Below are positions 35,140 through 44,621 of a stretch of DNA of 64,000 bases, piece by piece. The position numbers and the translations under genes were made by a program. The stretch comes from Bacillota bacterium (GTDB taxonomy: Bacteria > Bacillota > Clostridia > Oscillospirales > Ruminococcaceae). The stretch covers positions 62,001 through 126,000 of the forward strand of contig JAEWRN010000042.1 of NCBI GenBank assembly GCA_023460035.1. Reading direction: 5' to 3'. The first letter of the stretch is position 1, and each line of letters opens with the position of its first letter. A model generated the notes under the pieces. That model was given only the letters and a program-made list of their open reading frames with translations. It was not told where the DNA came from and did not search any database.

Positions 35140-37467
35140 TCAGAAAAGTTCGTTTAAAATTTCAGCCGAACTCAAATCACTTTTCAGCGTTATGTTATCA
35201 AGCCCCAAAGTAAACCTTGCCTCGATGTAATCTGGATAATTGAAAGTAAGTCCATTCAGAATCTTCTCCATGGTCTCTCTATCAAGGCCAAATATCTGTG
35301 TGGGACTGATGCCGTCACTTTCAATGGAATTATCAAGTAATCTCGTCAGTGTGAACTGCTTGTAATTTCCACACGCTTCAGCAAATTTGTAAAGCGAATA
35401 TAGGATGACGCGCTCATCGGGGAATTTCCACGATGTTCTAATCAGTTCCACATTTTTCTTATCGCTTTTATCAACAGACCCCATACCGACTTGGTTAAAT
35501 CCTAAATCCAACAGTCTACAATATGACCTAAAAACATCCGTTGCGGCTCGCTCGTTAGCGCACCCAGCATCTTCTGTGAGCCTTGATATAATATACTGCC
35601 TGTTGAAGTTTTCGTTAAATCCAACGTTTTGTATATACCAGCCAACTTCAGGAGTGTATGAAAGATTAACAAGCATCAATGCCCACGCCGCTTCGCTATC
35701 AAGTGTTAAAGAATCAACAATATAGAATAATCTTGAAAATTTTCCGTTGTCTATTATGTTGGCATGTTTTAAAAATGTAGAGAAAAATCCAACTTTAGGT
35801 CCGTTTATTGAAGGCCTTTCGAAAAAGTGTTCCTTTTTCTCAAATAATTCATCAAACCACTCAATTAAAGGGGCATGTGTAGAATAGCAGTTCAAACTCT
35901 TTGCTTTCATTATTTTATCTCCTTTAGGCAGTTGTAAGGATTTGTATATCAAGCACCCTTTGTCCACTTTATGGCACTGCAAGCAGTGTATGCACCGATC
36001 ATCAATATGAACGGTTCCGTTCTCCATCGAAATATAACCGTTATGGCAGTCAGCGGCACATTCTTTACATCCGATACAACTTGCGGATTTATAGAATACA
36101 TTTTTGAGATATTTTGCAAAAACGGCATCCTTCTTGATTAGGTCAGAAGGAATATATACATCGTATCCGTTGCTATTGCTTTTCACTTCAAAGGTATACA
36201 GTTTTCCTCGATAATCAATTGTAAATGGCGAGGTGTCATTTCGAAGTACACCTAATGTCTTTATCCACTCTTTCCAGTCGGCTCTGGGGTGTTCTACATG
36301 AATCACATGATAATTTGCAGTAGTTTTCTCCCTGCACCCTATATTGATATTGACATCTCTTCCGTTCATTCGTGCCTTCCATCCGGTGTTTCCCAAGAAC
36401 TCATCCATCTTTTCTTCTCGGGGAAATTTATCCGAATAGCACTCTTTAATTAAATCTAAGTATCTGTCGAATTCATCCTTATAGCATACTCGTCTAAAAA
36501 AAGCGTTTTTTTCCGAAACATTGGGACACATTAAGCAACCTGCTCGGCAATTGCCTTTTTTATATGCATCATTTACTAAGAGGTTTTGCATATAAATGTA
36601 CGCAAACAATTCGGCGCTGTTCCAATCTAATATTGGATTGTACGAATACTGTCCTTTATGCTTTCCTCCAACACTTAAATACTCATATTCGCTTCGAGTA
36701 ATACTCTCACTTGCTCGGACACCTACAAATGCCATGCCTGTGAAATTAGGCTTGCTTATTAAATTGCGGAGTAGCAAAATTTGCGGTGCAGTTTTATGGA
36801 CACTGCAGCACCATCTGGTTACAGTTGATGGAGGTCCAAATTGCTTCCAAGTATCCATTGGGTCCAAATGAGAATGTGAACGCAAAAACATAATTTCATT
36901 ATTATCGCAATACTGCTGAACTTCCGACACAAGTGCATATGTGTCAGGAAACTCCATGCCAGTATCTCCAAACAAAACTTTAAACTCATTATGGGGTAGG
37001 GCTCGTTGAACAAGATCAAGAGTGACAACACTATCCTTTCCGCCAGAGAATGCAACATAAAAAATATCGACTTTGCTGCGGTACTCAATGAAAGTGTTGT
37101 ATATCTTTTTTATCGTATCTTGTGACAACTGTTCGATGATGTCTCGGTTTTTTTCTACCATTGCAGGAATATCAACAAAACGCAAATGATAACCCGCCGG
37201 TTCCGGGTCTTCCATCAAAATTATTTCAGGGGCCTTATAGATTGAGCCGCCTTTTGTTTTGGCAACAAGCCGTCCTCTGTAATAATAGTTATTGGCTTCA
37301 GCCCACATATATGGGAAACTGTCGTTTTTATCGTAAGTCCAGTACTTATCAAAACCCAAAATATCAAGTTCTTTATAATATACCGGGCGTGGTTCTTTTG
37401 AAAATTTCAGTGGCACCGGTGTCAACACATACCCGCCTGTGGTTGAGTCCCATTCGTATGAATACAT
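35140..37467 (-). CDS. brxP: BREX type 4 protein BrxP (PAPS reductase-like, Fe-S)
   Basis: 775 residues. The adenine-nucleotide alpha-hydrolase (PP-loop) has SGGKDS at 141-146, with the family cysteines in TRWCCSVHK (about 218) and CRAGCLMCPN (307-316). A two-cluster ferredoxin domain follows: Cys 464, 467, 470, 474 and Cys 492, 495, 498, 505. The C-terminal 270 residues are unrecognised. BrxP is the hallmark of type 4 BREX, replacing the PglX methylase. Like DndC, a sulfur-activating reductase with Fe-S is suited to transfer sulfur to DNA; this is inference. Confidence 0.9.
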   Translation of the reverse strand: MYSYEWDSTTGGYVLTPVPLKFSKEPRPVYYKELDILGFDKYWTYDKNDSFPYMWAEANNYYYRGRLVAKTKGGSIYKAPEIILMEDPEPAGYHLRFVDIPAMVEKNRDIIEQLSQDTIKKIYNTFIEYRSKVDIFYVAFSGGKDSVVTLDLVQRALPHNEFKVLFGDTGMEFPDTYALVSEVQQYCDNNEIMFLRSHSHLDPMDTWKQFGPPSTVTRWCCSVHKTAPQILLLRNLISKPNFTGMAFVGVRASESITRSEYEYLSVGGKHKGQYSYNPILDWNSAELFAYIYMQNLLVNDAYKKGNCRAGCLMCPNVSEKNAFFRRVCYKDEFDRYLDLIKECYSDKFPREEKMDEFLGNTGWKARMNGRDVNINIGCREKTTANYHVIHVEHPRADWKEWIKTLGVLRNDTSPFTIDYRGKLYTFEVKSNSNGYDVYIPSDLIKKDAVFAKYLKNVFYKSASCIGCKECAADCHNGYISMENGTVHIDDRCIHCLQCHKVDKGCLIYKSLQLPKGDKIMKAKSLNCYSTHAPLIEWFDELFEKKEHFFERPSINGPKVGFFSTFLKHANIIDNGKFSRLFYIVDSLTLDSEAAWALMLVNLSYTPEVGWYIQNVGFNENFNRQYIISRLTEDAGCANERAATDVFRSYCRLLDLGFNQVGMGSVDKSDKKNVELIRTSWKFPDERVILYSLYKFAEACGNYKQFTLTRLLDNSIESDGISPTQIFGLDRETMEKILNGLTFNYPDYIEARFTLGLDNITLKSDLSSAEILNELF

Positions 37468-37476
37468 AAATTTTCT

Positions 37477-40400
37477 TTATCCCTTCCTGTTGCGAATCTG
37501 TCTTGCCTTTAATAACGCACTATCAAGTTCTCTATAACTTCTTCTTGTAATCAAATTAATCTCGGCAAGATAATTCAACGCCGGTTCTTTTTTTAACTCC
37601 ACGCCACTTTCTGCAAGGGCGTGAGCACAGATATCCAAGAATTGAGTGTATTCTCCATCCTTTTTTACCACCGCACCGGCAACATTATTAAGAGAAGAGC
37701 CATTATTAATCAGTGCAAATTTCTTACTATAACTGCGCAGATAACTCTCAAGTAGAAATTCATTCCACTCGTACCCCACATTTGGAAATACAAGAAATGA
37801 ATCGACATCCCGCACCAAAATATATCCGCTTGATAGATATGTCCCCAATGCGGCGTCTACCGCATCCGTATCGAAAGTGACTTTATCTTTTGCCACAAAC
37901 AGTTTCCTGCTTACACGTACCGTTTCTTCAGCCAAAGAGCCAAAATAAATAACGGATCCAACTTCCTTTGAAAAACTATAAAGATCATCATCGGAAAAGG
38001 GGGCATGATGCTTGCCATATAAACTATACACATCAGCCATACTCAGGCATTTATCATGAGTGCTGATGACTTCGCTCTCAAAGTTGTATTGATTGCTCAT
38101 ATGCCGTGAGAGAGCATTTCTGATTCCGAGAGCGGAAAGGTAAAGGTTGTTTTCCAAGAAAATCGGCATCTGTTCTTGAATTTCCAAGAACACTCTTGAC
38201 CATATCGCATAGCCATTTTCATCAATCTCTTGATTAAGCAGCGAAGAAATTTGAATTGCGTCCTCTGTAGAAAATTCAAATATATCAATATGAAAATAGT
38301 GTTCCTTTTCGTTTCGAAGGAAGCAAGAATTTATCTGTATTTCGCGATATATAACATTGCGTGAAATATGAGAAAGACCAGCATAAATCTCTTCATACGA
38401 AAGAGGCTTTCCAGCAGATAGCATGTAATCGGTTATTTCTTTCAAAGGGTTGAGTTTTACGTCTTTTTCCAAAGACATATAATTGCTATAAAAGTAATAT
38501 TTTCCCTTGGCGGCCGCAAATTCAATAAAGGCTTGAAGCATTTTCTCGTCGCTCAGGCTAAAGCAGTAAGCAAAAGCGTCTGATAAATCCTCATAAATGG
38601 ATTTATAATATAGCACTTTATTCCCGGCAGCGAAGGTGTTATCAATATAAGAGAAAAGTTTTTCCTTCGTTGCATTGTCGATAATGCCTTCTGCAGGGAA
38701 TAGTCTGTCCTTATAAAAAATCCCACATTGCTTTATACGCTGTATCAGTTCCTCGTCAGAATATGCCAGTTTCTTGTCGAAAAGGTCAAAATATGTATCA
38801 CGGAAATTTTCTAAATCAATGGAGTCGAACTGCATGCCGTTTTGATAGCGCTGTATCAAAACCTTTACAAATTGATCCTTATCAAAATCCGAAAGCTCTT
38901 CATTGTCTGCCATTTTTTTGACGGGAGTTTTTGAAAATGAGTAAACGGAATTTTTTGCTTTTGTTGCCCATGAAACTCTGTCAAGGAACTCAGTTACTTC
39001 CTCTTTTGGTATTGACATACCAAGTAAACTCAAAATATGTTCTGCCGACATTCCCTGTGGATCATCATATACTTTAGAAATAGAATACAGTTTTTGATAC
39101 AAGGTCGAGTTTTTTACTTCTAGTTCAATGTCGGAAGTACGCAACGCTTCATGTCGTTCGGTTTCGGAAATAAAATCTCTCAATTTGCGAAATGCTGCCG
39201 AGAAACGATTATGCTGCTCTTGATTGAATTGAATGAATTCTTTGTTTGCCAGCAACTTCTCGATAGAAGAAATCGCTGCAGCATTGTCCGTCGTCAGTTT
39301 TACATTCTCTATGCCATGTTCATCGGCAAATGCTTCCGCCGAATGTAAGGAAGAAATATAGCTGCGCGTTGTAGTGTCAGCCATACCTTTGCTTTTCATC
39401 CACTCGCTAAACATTACTTCTGATACAGCCCCGTTTGGACAAGGCTTAGACAAAGCAGGTGCATCCTCGTTGCCAAAGGGTTGTTTTCTATCGGTTATTG
39501 GCGCGGCATCCTCTTTTGGAAGTGCAAGAAATTCTTTGTAATGAACATACGCTTTGTCAAGCACCAACGCCGCTTTTCTATGCATCACACGAAAAAGACG
39601 CATCCCAAGCAGTTTACGACAAATGAAATCAAATTCCTTCGCCTCAGAAATATCCCAAAAAGATTTTTTTGATACACCGTGTTTCATCGCATATTCAGAC
39701 CCCTCATCAAGGGCGAATATTATGCTGCTGATGGAGCTTTTCAATTTTTGCTTATTTCTCATCCAAAGAGCAAAGCTGCTTTTAGCATCATTCATATTCG
39801 ATGCCTCCGTTTTGCTTTTCATATTGTCAATTGTCTCACATACAAATTTAATAGTTTTGGGGCCTTGCGCTATTATCTCAACACACTCTCGCCTGTCTGA
39901 GAATGCATTATTTGCAATTAAATCTGCTGTATAAGAGAAAATGCAATTTAACTTTTTGCATATCTCGCTGCCACGTGAATATCGAATTTGATAAGTTGTA
40001 ACATTAGCATACTTATCTGAAAAATTTACATTTGTCAATCTTGCATTAAATGCATTACCATCAATAATAATAGTTATATCGCAATTGTCACCTTTTGATA
40101 AAGTTACTTCAAGCTGATCACATAATTCAATTGCTGAATCCTTTGGTATAGTCAGTCCAGCGTTTAATAAGGATTTGTCTACAAATTTTTTGAAAAGCAC
40201 TTTGTCGGCTCTTTCAGTTTGTGAAGTTTGAACTTGACTCTTGGCTTCCAGCAGTATTTTTTTGAACAACGATTCATTATCTTTCCATATTGCCACCATT
40301 TCTCCGAAAAATTTACTTGCACCGGGCAACCCATCAATCCCATCTGTAAGTAAATAGTTCATTTTAGTCATCTGAAGTGCAATTCCATTTTCATTTCGAA

Positions 40401-40563
40401 ACACTTCATCAATTGCATTTCCATTGAATGTTGCAAGATTTCGGAGCTGCTTTGATAACGAATGCACAATGGCTTTTTTTGAAGAAACTCCAGTATTTAT
40501 TTTTTCACACGCATCTATTAAAAGCGCAACTTCATATTGATTCCATCCGATTCGTTCGGCCAT
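37477..40563 (-). CDS. Large unknown protein heading the BREX-4 operon
   Basis: 1028 residues from ATG 40563 (ACGGAGG ahead). No enzyme family recognised. Visible parts: an N-terminal segment with VFRNENGIALQMTKMNYLL, similar to the N-terminal helical domain of many restriction nucleases; a middle segment (about 395-475) resembling the SAM-like core-binding domain of tyrosine recombinases (WMKSKGMADTTTRSYISSL); and a C-terminal half with repeated wHTH-like units (KPLSYEEIYAGLSHISRNVI and YLSALGIRNAL). It is probably a DNA-binding specificity or nuclease-associated factor. It lies 9 bp upstream of brxP, so it belongs to the system. Confidence 0.75.
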   Translation of the reverse strand: MAERIGWNQYEVALLIDACEKINTGVSSKKAIVHSLSKQLRNLATFNGNAIDEVFRNENGIALQMTKMNYLLTDGIDGLPGASKFFGEMVAIWKDNESLFKKILLEAKSQVQTSQTERADKVLFKKFVDKSLLNAGLTIPKDSAIELCDQLEVTLSKGDNCDITIIIDGNAFNARLTNVNFSDKYANVTTYQIRYSRGSEICKKLNCIFSYTADLIANNAFSDRRECVEIIAQGPKTIKFVCETIDNMKSKTEASNMNDAKSSFALWMRNKQKLKSSISSIIFALDEGSEYAMKHGVSKKSFWDISEAKEFDFICRKLLGMRLFRVMHRKAALVLDKAYVHYKEFLALPKEDAAPITDRKQPFGNEDAPALSKPCPNGAVSEVMFSEWMKSKGMADTTTRSYISSLHSAEAFADEHGIENVKLTTDNAAAISSIEKLLANKEFIQFNQEQHNRFSAAFRKLRDFISETERHEALRTSDIELEVKNSTLYQKLYSISKVYDDPQGMSAEHILSLLGMSIPKEEVTEFLDRVSWATKAKNSVYSFSKTPVKKMADNEELSDFDKDQFVKVLIQRYQNGMQFDSIDLENFRDTYFDLFDKKLAYSDEELIQRIKQCGIFYKDRLFPAEGIIDNATKEKLFSYIDNTFAAGNKVLYYKSIYEDLSDAFAYCFSLSDEKMLQAFIEFAAAKGKYYFYSNYMSLEKDVKLNPLKEITDYMLSAGKPLSYEEIYAGLSHISRNVIYREIQINSCFLRNEKEHYFHIDIFEFSTEDAIQISSLLNQEIDENGYAIWSRVFLEIQEQMPIFLENNLYLSALGIRNALSRHMSNQYNFESEVISTHDKCLSMADVYSLYGKHHAPFSDDDLYSFSKEVGSVIYFGSLAEETVRVSRKLFVAKDKVTFDTDAVDAALGTYLSSGYILVRDVDSFLVFPNVGYEWNEFLLESYLRSYSKKFALINNGSSLNNVAGAVVKKDGEYTQFLDICAHALAESGVELKKEPALNYLAEINLITRRSYRELDSALLKARQIRNRKG

Positions 40564-40582
40564 ATTTATGCCTCCGTTATCT

Positions 40583-40786
40583 TTAATCTTCAATAACCTG
40601 CATCAAATCCCCGATATCACAATGAAAGACCTTGCAGAAATTGACCATCGTTTCCATGGGAACAGGTAGTCCTTTGTTCAGCTTTGTCATCGTGTAGGCG
40701 CTGACATTCGCAGCTGCTGCAAGGTCCTTTTTCTTCATCTTATTTTTCTTTAACAGGATCCAGAGCTTCTCGTAACTAATAATCAT
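40583..40786 (-). CDS. Small Cro/CI-type regulator of the BREX operon
   Basis: 67 residues, nearly all HTH_3 (DLAAAANVSAYTMTKLNKGL). Start ATG 40786 with GGAGG 5 nt ahead. It is the first gene behind the promoter at 40847-40875 and lies 19 bp before the 1028-residue gene, so it likely autoregulates the operon. Together with the WYL protein at the other end there are two regulators. Confidence 0.8.
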   Translation of the reverse strand: MIISYEKLWILLKKNKMKKKDLAAAANVSAYTMTKLNKGLPVPMETMVNFCKVFHCDIGDLMQVIED

Positions 40787-40846
40787 ACGGGCCTCCATTC
40801 AGCAAAAAACAGGTGTCTGTACGCCGGATACAGCTATACATGTGAC

Positions 40847-40875
40847 ATTATACAGCAAAATATTCATTTTTTCAA
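40847..40875 (-). promoter_or_regulatory. Promoter of the BREX-4 operon
   Basis: On the minus strand TTGAAA (40870-40875) and TATAAT (40847-40852) with 17-bp spacing, near consensus, about 55 bp upstream of the HTH gene. Across the following 20 kb of minus-strand genes no gap is longer than about 55 bp until 20.96 kb. Confidence 0.8.
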
Positions 40876-40944
40876 TTAGTTTCGTGAAATTCGAGAATAA
40901 TTTATCATTTGGTGGCTCAATAACGCCCCACCAAAAGAAAAAGT

Positions 40945-40980
40945 CTCCGGTACCAAGCCCGTATGAGCCAGGTACCGGAG
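40945..40980. terminator. Bidirectional terminator between SLOG gene and BREX promoter
   Basis: CTCCGGTACC (40945-40954) and GGTACCGGAG (40971-40980) form a 10-bp stem flanked by A-run and T-run sequences on both sides. It ends the SLOG gene on the minus strand and isolates the BREX promoter. Confidence 0.75.
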
Positions 40981-40992
40981 GTTCGTTTTTCT

Positions 40993-41484
40993 TTAGCACG
41001 ATTCTTCCGTGTTTATGGGTATGATTTTCAGCCCTTTGGCTTTAGCGTATTCAACCGTATATGCCGTCCCACCGGTAGCTTTGGTCAGATAGCAAATGCA
41101 CGCACTGCTATTGTCAACCAGATGCCTGTTTCGCTTATGCATACAGCCACGCGTATAGTCTTGGGATGTATACACGATTTTATTGGCTTTGCACTTTATC
41201 TGTTCATAGACTTTTTTATCCGGTTCACTCCAACTGCTTGCCTGTGAAAGGCAAGGTAAGACAAGGATCAATCGGATTTGTGGGTATTGCTCTCTCAACT
41301 CCAAAACGACATTTTCTGCGAGTGTGTCAAAGCCTAACGCACCACCCGCGCCGAAATATCGATACCCTTGCTCAATCAGTTTCATAATTTCTGTTCTCAG
41401 CCGTTGGGCGATTGCTTCACGTTGCTCAGATGGTGTTTCTCTATGTCCGGTAAAGCAGCAGGTCTCTGCGATATGCGCTGGCAT
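40993..41484 (-). CDS. SLOG/DUF1273-family protein
   Basis: 163 residues with the Rossmann-like SLOG features: CCFTGHRE at the start, FGAGGALGFDTLAENVVLEL (about residues 44-63) and RLILVLPC. SLOG proteins bind nucleotides or nucleotide-derived signals, and some act as sensors in defence systems; others are common in Firmicutes ICEs. It is monocistronic between terminators. No effector domain is fused, so a defence role is uncertain. Confidence 0.8.
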   Translation of the reverse strand: MPAHIAETCCFTGHRETPSEQREAIAQRLRTEIMKLIEQGYRYFGAGGALGFDTLAENVVLELREQYPQIRLILVLPCLSQASSWSEPDKKVYEQIKCKANKIVYTSQDYTRGCMHKRNRHLVDNSSACICYLTKATGGTAYTVEYAKAKGLKIIPINTEESC

Positions 41485-41608
41485 GTGACAACCCTCATTT
41501 ACTTTAATATATCATCTATAAACCAACATTATATCACAATAAAGGGCTGAAAACCAATATAAATATAAAAATATGGGCTAAAATATAATACATAAGGTGG
41601 TGAGCCCG

Positions 41609-41917
41609 TTGACTGAAGCTGAATTTTCTTTGAGACTGGCACGTTTGCGTGAACAAAAAGGTGTTTCTGCACGAGATATGAGTTTATCAATTGGGCAGAA
41701 TCCAGGATATATAAACAACATTGAGACGGGGAAATCCATGCCATCATTGACTGGCATTTTTTATATCTGTGAATATCTGAAGATTACACCAAGCGAATTT
41801 TTTGACATGGATGCAACGAATCCCGCAAAATCCCAAGAACTGTTGAAAGTTGTAAAGGGCTTAACAAGTGAACAGCTTGACAACCTTATTGCCTTAGCAA
41901 AAGGCCTTCATAAATGA
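41609..41917 (+). CDS. Cro/CI-type HTH regulator
   Basis: 102 residues, one of the few plus-strand genes in the element. The HTH (VSARDMSLSIGQNPGYINNIETGKS, shown only partly by its DMSLSIGQNPGYINNIETGK core) covers about residues 19-45, followed by a helical C-terminus. The best start is TTG 41609 with AAGGTGGTGA 5 nt ahead; a GTG at 41597 is the alternative. It converges on the CHAP gene across a shared terminator. Possible regulator of the conjugation genes or of the neighbouring SLOG gene. Confidence 0.75.
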   Translation: MTEAEFSLRLARLREQKGVSARDMSLSIGQNPGYINNIETGKSMPSLTGIFYICEYLKITPSEFFDMDATNPAKSQELLKVVKGLTSEQLDNLIALAKGLHK

Positions 41918-41921
41918 AAGT

Positions 41922-41958
41922 ATCGGGTGCCATCCCAGAAGGGGTGACACCCGATTTT
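41922..41958. terminator. Bidirectional terminator
   Basis: ATCGGGTGCCATCCC pairs with GGGGTGACACCCGAT with few mismatches, followed by TTTTT on the plus strand and A-rich sequence on the other side. It serves the convergent HTH gene and the end of the conjugation operon. Confidence 0.75.
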
Positions 41959-43763
41959 TAATATGCTGGGACGCCATATCCAAGGATCTCGTAGTATCCA
42001 ACGGGATAGCTGTTTTCCCGGCAGCTGTCGCCGGAGTTGCCCTCCACGGTGTATACACGTCCGTTTTCAACCTTTTCGACGATGCCGGTATGATCCGACT
42101 GATCATCCTGTGGTCCTGAGGAACCTTTATTATCCCAATCGAAGAAGATGATCATGCCGGGCGTAGGCTCTATACTATTGTCTGCCCATTGGCCGCGTTC
42201 CTGAAACCACTGAACGCCCCACACACAGCCTGCATATTTCGGGATGACGCCTGTTTCAATATAACCGCATTGATCAGCGCACCAGGATACAAAGCAGGCG
42301 CACCACTCAACACGGGAACCAAATCCGTACCAGGACCAGTAAGGTTCACCGCCGACATTGCCAAGCTGCGATAGGGCAACCATGACGATCTGATCATCAG
42401 CGCCGTACACCCCATACAGAACAGCCAACCACAGACTGTTGTTTTCATCTGCGAGCAGCTCCGAAAGCTGCTCGTTTTGTTTTGCGTTAAAACCATACTG
42501 GAGCGCCATTTCTTCAGCAGTTTTATGGCTGACAATGATATACAGCGTTGTGCGTGTCTCTTGGGTCTCTTCCTCTAAGATATTGCCATTGCCGTCATCC
42601 GTTTCCATGATGACCGTCTCGGTGTGCGTATCTGTTCGATAGGAAATATCATTCATTTCCCAGAAGATGTCCTTCAGCAGCTGCTTCTTGTCCTCCGTCA
42701 TGGTGGCTACCTCTTGCGGATTATCCGGATCGGTAGTTGTCTTCACCGCATAAATGGAAAGCACCTCCGGCCATACGGCGCGGGAACCGGACATTTCCAG
42801 ATCATCATAAGCAACGCCTGCTTTGATCTCATCCAGCTGATTTTGGTAGTCCATGTTGATCTCCTGTACGACCTGCTGCATCGTCTGTGCACTGCCCGTA
42901 TCCTCACTTGAAAAGAAAATGCCAAAGCATGAACCGACGATCAGAGCAATCAGACAGATCACAATAACCACCACAACCGCGACCCAGCCGCCGGCTGCAA
43001 TCGCCGCAATGAGTGCTTTAACTCCGGCTATAATTGCCTTAATCGTAGCGGCGGTGGCCTTTGCCGCGGCAACAGCAGCCTTATATGCGGCAATTGCGGT
43101 TTGCCTTGCTACGGCAGCCGCCTTCTGCGCTGCTTTTGCAGCTGCTTGTGCAGCCTTGGCCGTAGTCTTTGCGGTTACCTCGGCAGTTTTAATGGCGGCT
43201 TTGGAGGTCTTTTCTGCCGTTTTCACTGTTTTCTCAGCAGATTTCACGGCACCTTTTGCTCCCGTTTTGACCGTTGTTCGCCCGGCAGAACGAGCGGTCT
43301 GCTTGATGGTGCGCTCCGTGCGCTCTGCCGTTTTTATGGTTTGGTTTCTACCGGTACGAATATCAGCAGCCCGGTTTTGAGCACGATGCTCTGCGCTTCT
43401 TCGGGCGGCAGATTGCCGGGGAGAGGCCGCTTGTGCAAACTCGGGATCATAGCTTCTGAGACGCTCCTCCACATCCCGCAGACGTGCATCCTCCCGGTGC
43501 TGTTTGTAGGATTCCTTGCCCTTTTGGACGGCCTTTTTTGCGATGGAAGTGACGTCATGTCCCACGCGGTCCGTCACATCCTCGACAGCATATTGAATCT
43601 TATCCTCAGCATACTCGGATGGCGAAACCTGGCCATCATCCAGCAAATTCTCTGCCTGATCCTTTGAGCGGATCAGTGCTGTTTTCATGCGCTGGGAGGC
43701 GACAGACGCCTTATCCAGCACCTTGATATCCTTCACACTTTCTCTGGTTTTGATTTTGTTCAA
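41958..43763 (-). CDS. CHAP-domain peptidoglycan hydrolase (CD1108 family, VirB1-like)
   Basis: 601 residues. A basic cytoplasmic N-terminus, an Ala/Lys/Thr-rich helical linker (about residues 140-240), one strong membrane segment (about 250-275) and an extracellular part that ends in a CHAP domain with the catalytic Cys in [12 protein letters not shown] and His in DHTGIVEKV. It opens the cell wall for the conjugation channel. It is the last gene of the conjugation operon, following the sortase. Low-complexity coding is marked in the linker. Confidence 0.88.
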   Translation of the reverse strand: MNKIKTRESVKDIKVLDKASVASQRMKTALIRSKDQAENLLDDGQVSPSEYAEDKIQYAVEDVTDRVGHDVTSIAKKAVQKGKESYKQHREDARLRDVEERLRSYDPEFAQAASPRQSAARRSAEHRAQNRAADIRTGRNQTIKTAERTERTIKQTARSAGRTTVKTGAKGAVKSAEKTVKTAEKTSKAAIKTAEVTAKTTAKAAQAAAKAAQKAAAVARQTAIAAYKAAVAAAKATAATIKAIIAGVKALIAAIAAGGWVAVVVVIVICLIALIVGSCFGIFFSSEDTGSAQTMQQVVQEINMDYQNQLDEIKAGVAYDDLEMSGSRAVWPEVLSIYAVKTTTDPDNPQEVATMTEDKKQLLKDIFWEMNDISYRTDTHTETVIMETDDGNGNILEEETQETRTTLYIIVSHKTAEEMALQYGFNAKQNEQLSELLADENNSLWLAVLYGVYGADDQIVMVALSQLGNVGGEPYWSWYGFGSRVEWCACFVSWCADQCGYIETGVIPKYAGCVWGVQWFQERGQWADNSIEPTPGMIIFFDWDNKGSSGPQDDQSDHTGIVEKVENGRVYTVEGNSGDSCRENSYPVGYYEILGYGVPAY

Positions 43764-43793
43764 GGCTTATCGCCTCCCTTCAGAAAGAGCAAA

Positions 43794-44576
43794 TCAAAGC
43801 TTCTTAGCCACAACAACAAAGCGCCCGTTGTTATGGGTATATTCGCAGGTAGAAAGTGTGAGCAGCTCATCGCCATATTCTGCTGTGTACCCGGTATCAT
43901 AGGCGCGACGCGCCATGCATTCTGCTATAAACTCGTCAAACTGGGCTTTGCTGCCGTCTGCGAACTCGTTGTAGCGAAAGGTCTCATTGTTGGTGTCGAA
44001 AGAAAAGGCCGCAATGATCTGGTATTCGCCGAAGCCGTAAAGGGAGTTGAAGGTGATCACCGGATGCTCCTCAAAATAGCTTTTGTCTGCATAGTTTACA
44101 AGAGCGCTGAACATGGTGCCGTTTTTCATGTGATGGCCGTAAATGACCGTATTTGCGCTTAAACCCACTGCGCAGGCCTCATCCACGTACGGAACGCCAT
44201 AATCACTGTAGGCCTTATCAAAGCTGTGCTTCAGGTAGTAGTCCGGATCGTCCGGCGTCTGCATGACCGGATAATTGATGCTTGTCCCGTCAATAGAGAT
44301 CCAGCCCACAAAGTCGTCGTTTTGCTCATAGAGCGCGGCATATTTTTCGTAGGCAAGTGCCATTTCATCGATGGCCTGCTCCGTGGTGTCTTGATCTTTT
44401 TCTGCATCGGCGTTTTCCGGCACCTCCGTATCGGTGACCAATTCCGTTAGGCTGTCAAAGGCCTCTGTGCTTTTCTTCGCGTCCGTGTATTGATGAATAA
44501 ACATGCCGCCTGAAATAAGCGCACATATGCAAAGCATTGCAGTCACGGCGATGCCGATCTTCTTTGTTATAGTCAT
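43794..44576 (-). CDS. Class B sortase
   Basis: 260 residues from ATG 44576 (GGAGGG ahead). N-terminal membrane anchor (residues 8-27), then the sortase barrel: INYPVMQTPDDPDYYLKHSF, the catalytic His in NTVIYGHHM and the Cys in LLTLSTCEY, with the Arg in NNGRFVVVAKK. It fits the SrtB group found in Tn1549-like ICEs, where it presumably anchors an element-encoded surface protein. No protein with a clear sorting signal is seen in the window. Confidence 0.9.
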   Translation of the reverse strand: MTITKKIGIAVTAMLCICALISGGMFIHQYTDAKKSTEAFDSLTELVTDTEVPENADAEKDQDTTEQAIDEMALAYEKYAALYEQNDDFVGWISIDGTSINYPVMQTPDDPDYYLKHSFDKAYSDYGVPYVDEACAVGLSANTVIYGHHMKNGTMFSALVNYADKSYFEEHPVITFNSLYGFGEYQIIAAFSFDTNNETFRYNEFADGSKAQFDEFIAECMARRAYDTGYTAEYGDELLTLSTCEYTHNNGRFVVVAKKL

Positions 44577-44596
44577 GAATATCCCTCCATAAAATT

Positions 44597-44621
44597 GAGG
44601 ACAGGTGTTAATCCTGTCCTC
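44597..44621 (-). terminator. Hairpin at the VirB4/sortase junction
   Basis: GAGGACAGG/CCTGTCCTC, 9 bp, encloses the VirB4 stop codon and is followed on the minus strand by AATTTTATGG. The short T-run suggests partial termination or attenuation between VirB4 and the sortase. Confidence 0.45.

Noticed and set aside
24873..40563. Classical Dnd phosphorothioation cluster
   Set aside because: A desulfurase and DndC-like domain are present, but DndB, DndD and DndE are missing, while PglZ, BrxC and BrxL are clearly present. BREX type 4 explains the genes better.
40799..40999. 66-codon minus-strand reading frame
   Set aside because: It covers the bidirectional terminator and the BREX promoter; the composition is not protein-like.
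42853..43380. 175-codon hydrophobic Ala-rich frame opposite the CHAP gene
   Set aside because: It mirrors the Ala/Lys/Thr-rich linker of the CHAP protein; low-complexity coding creates open frames on the other strand.
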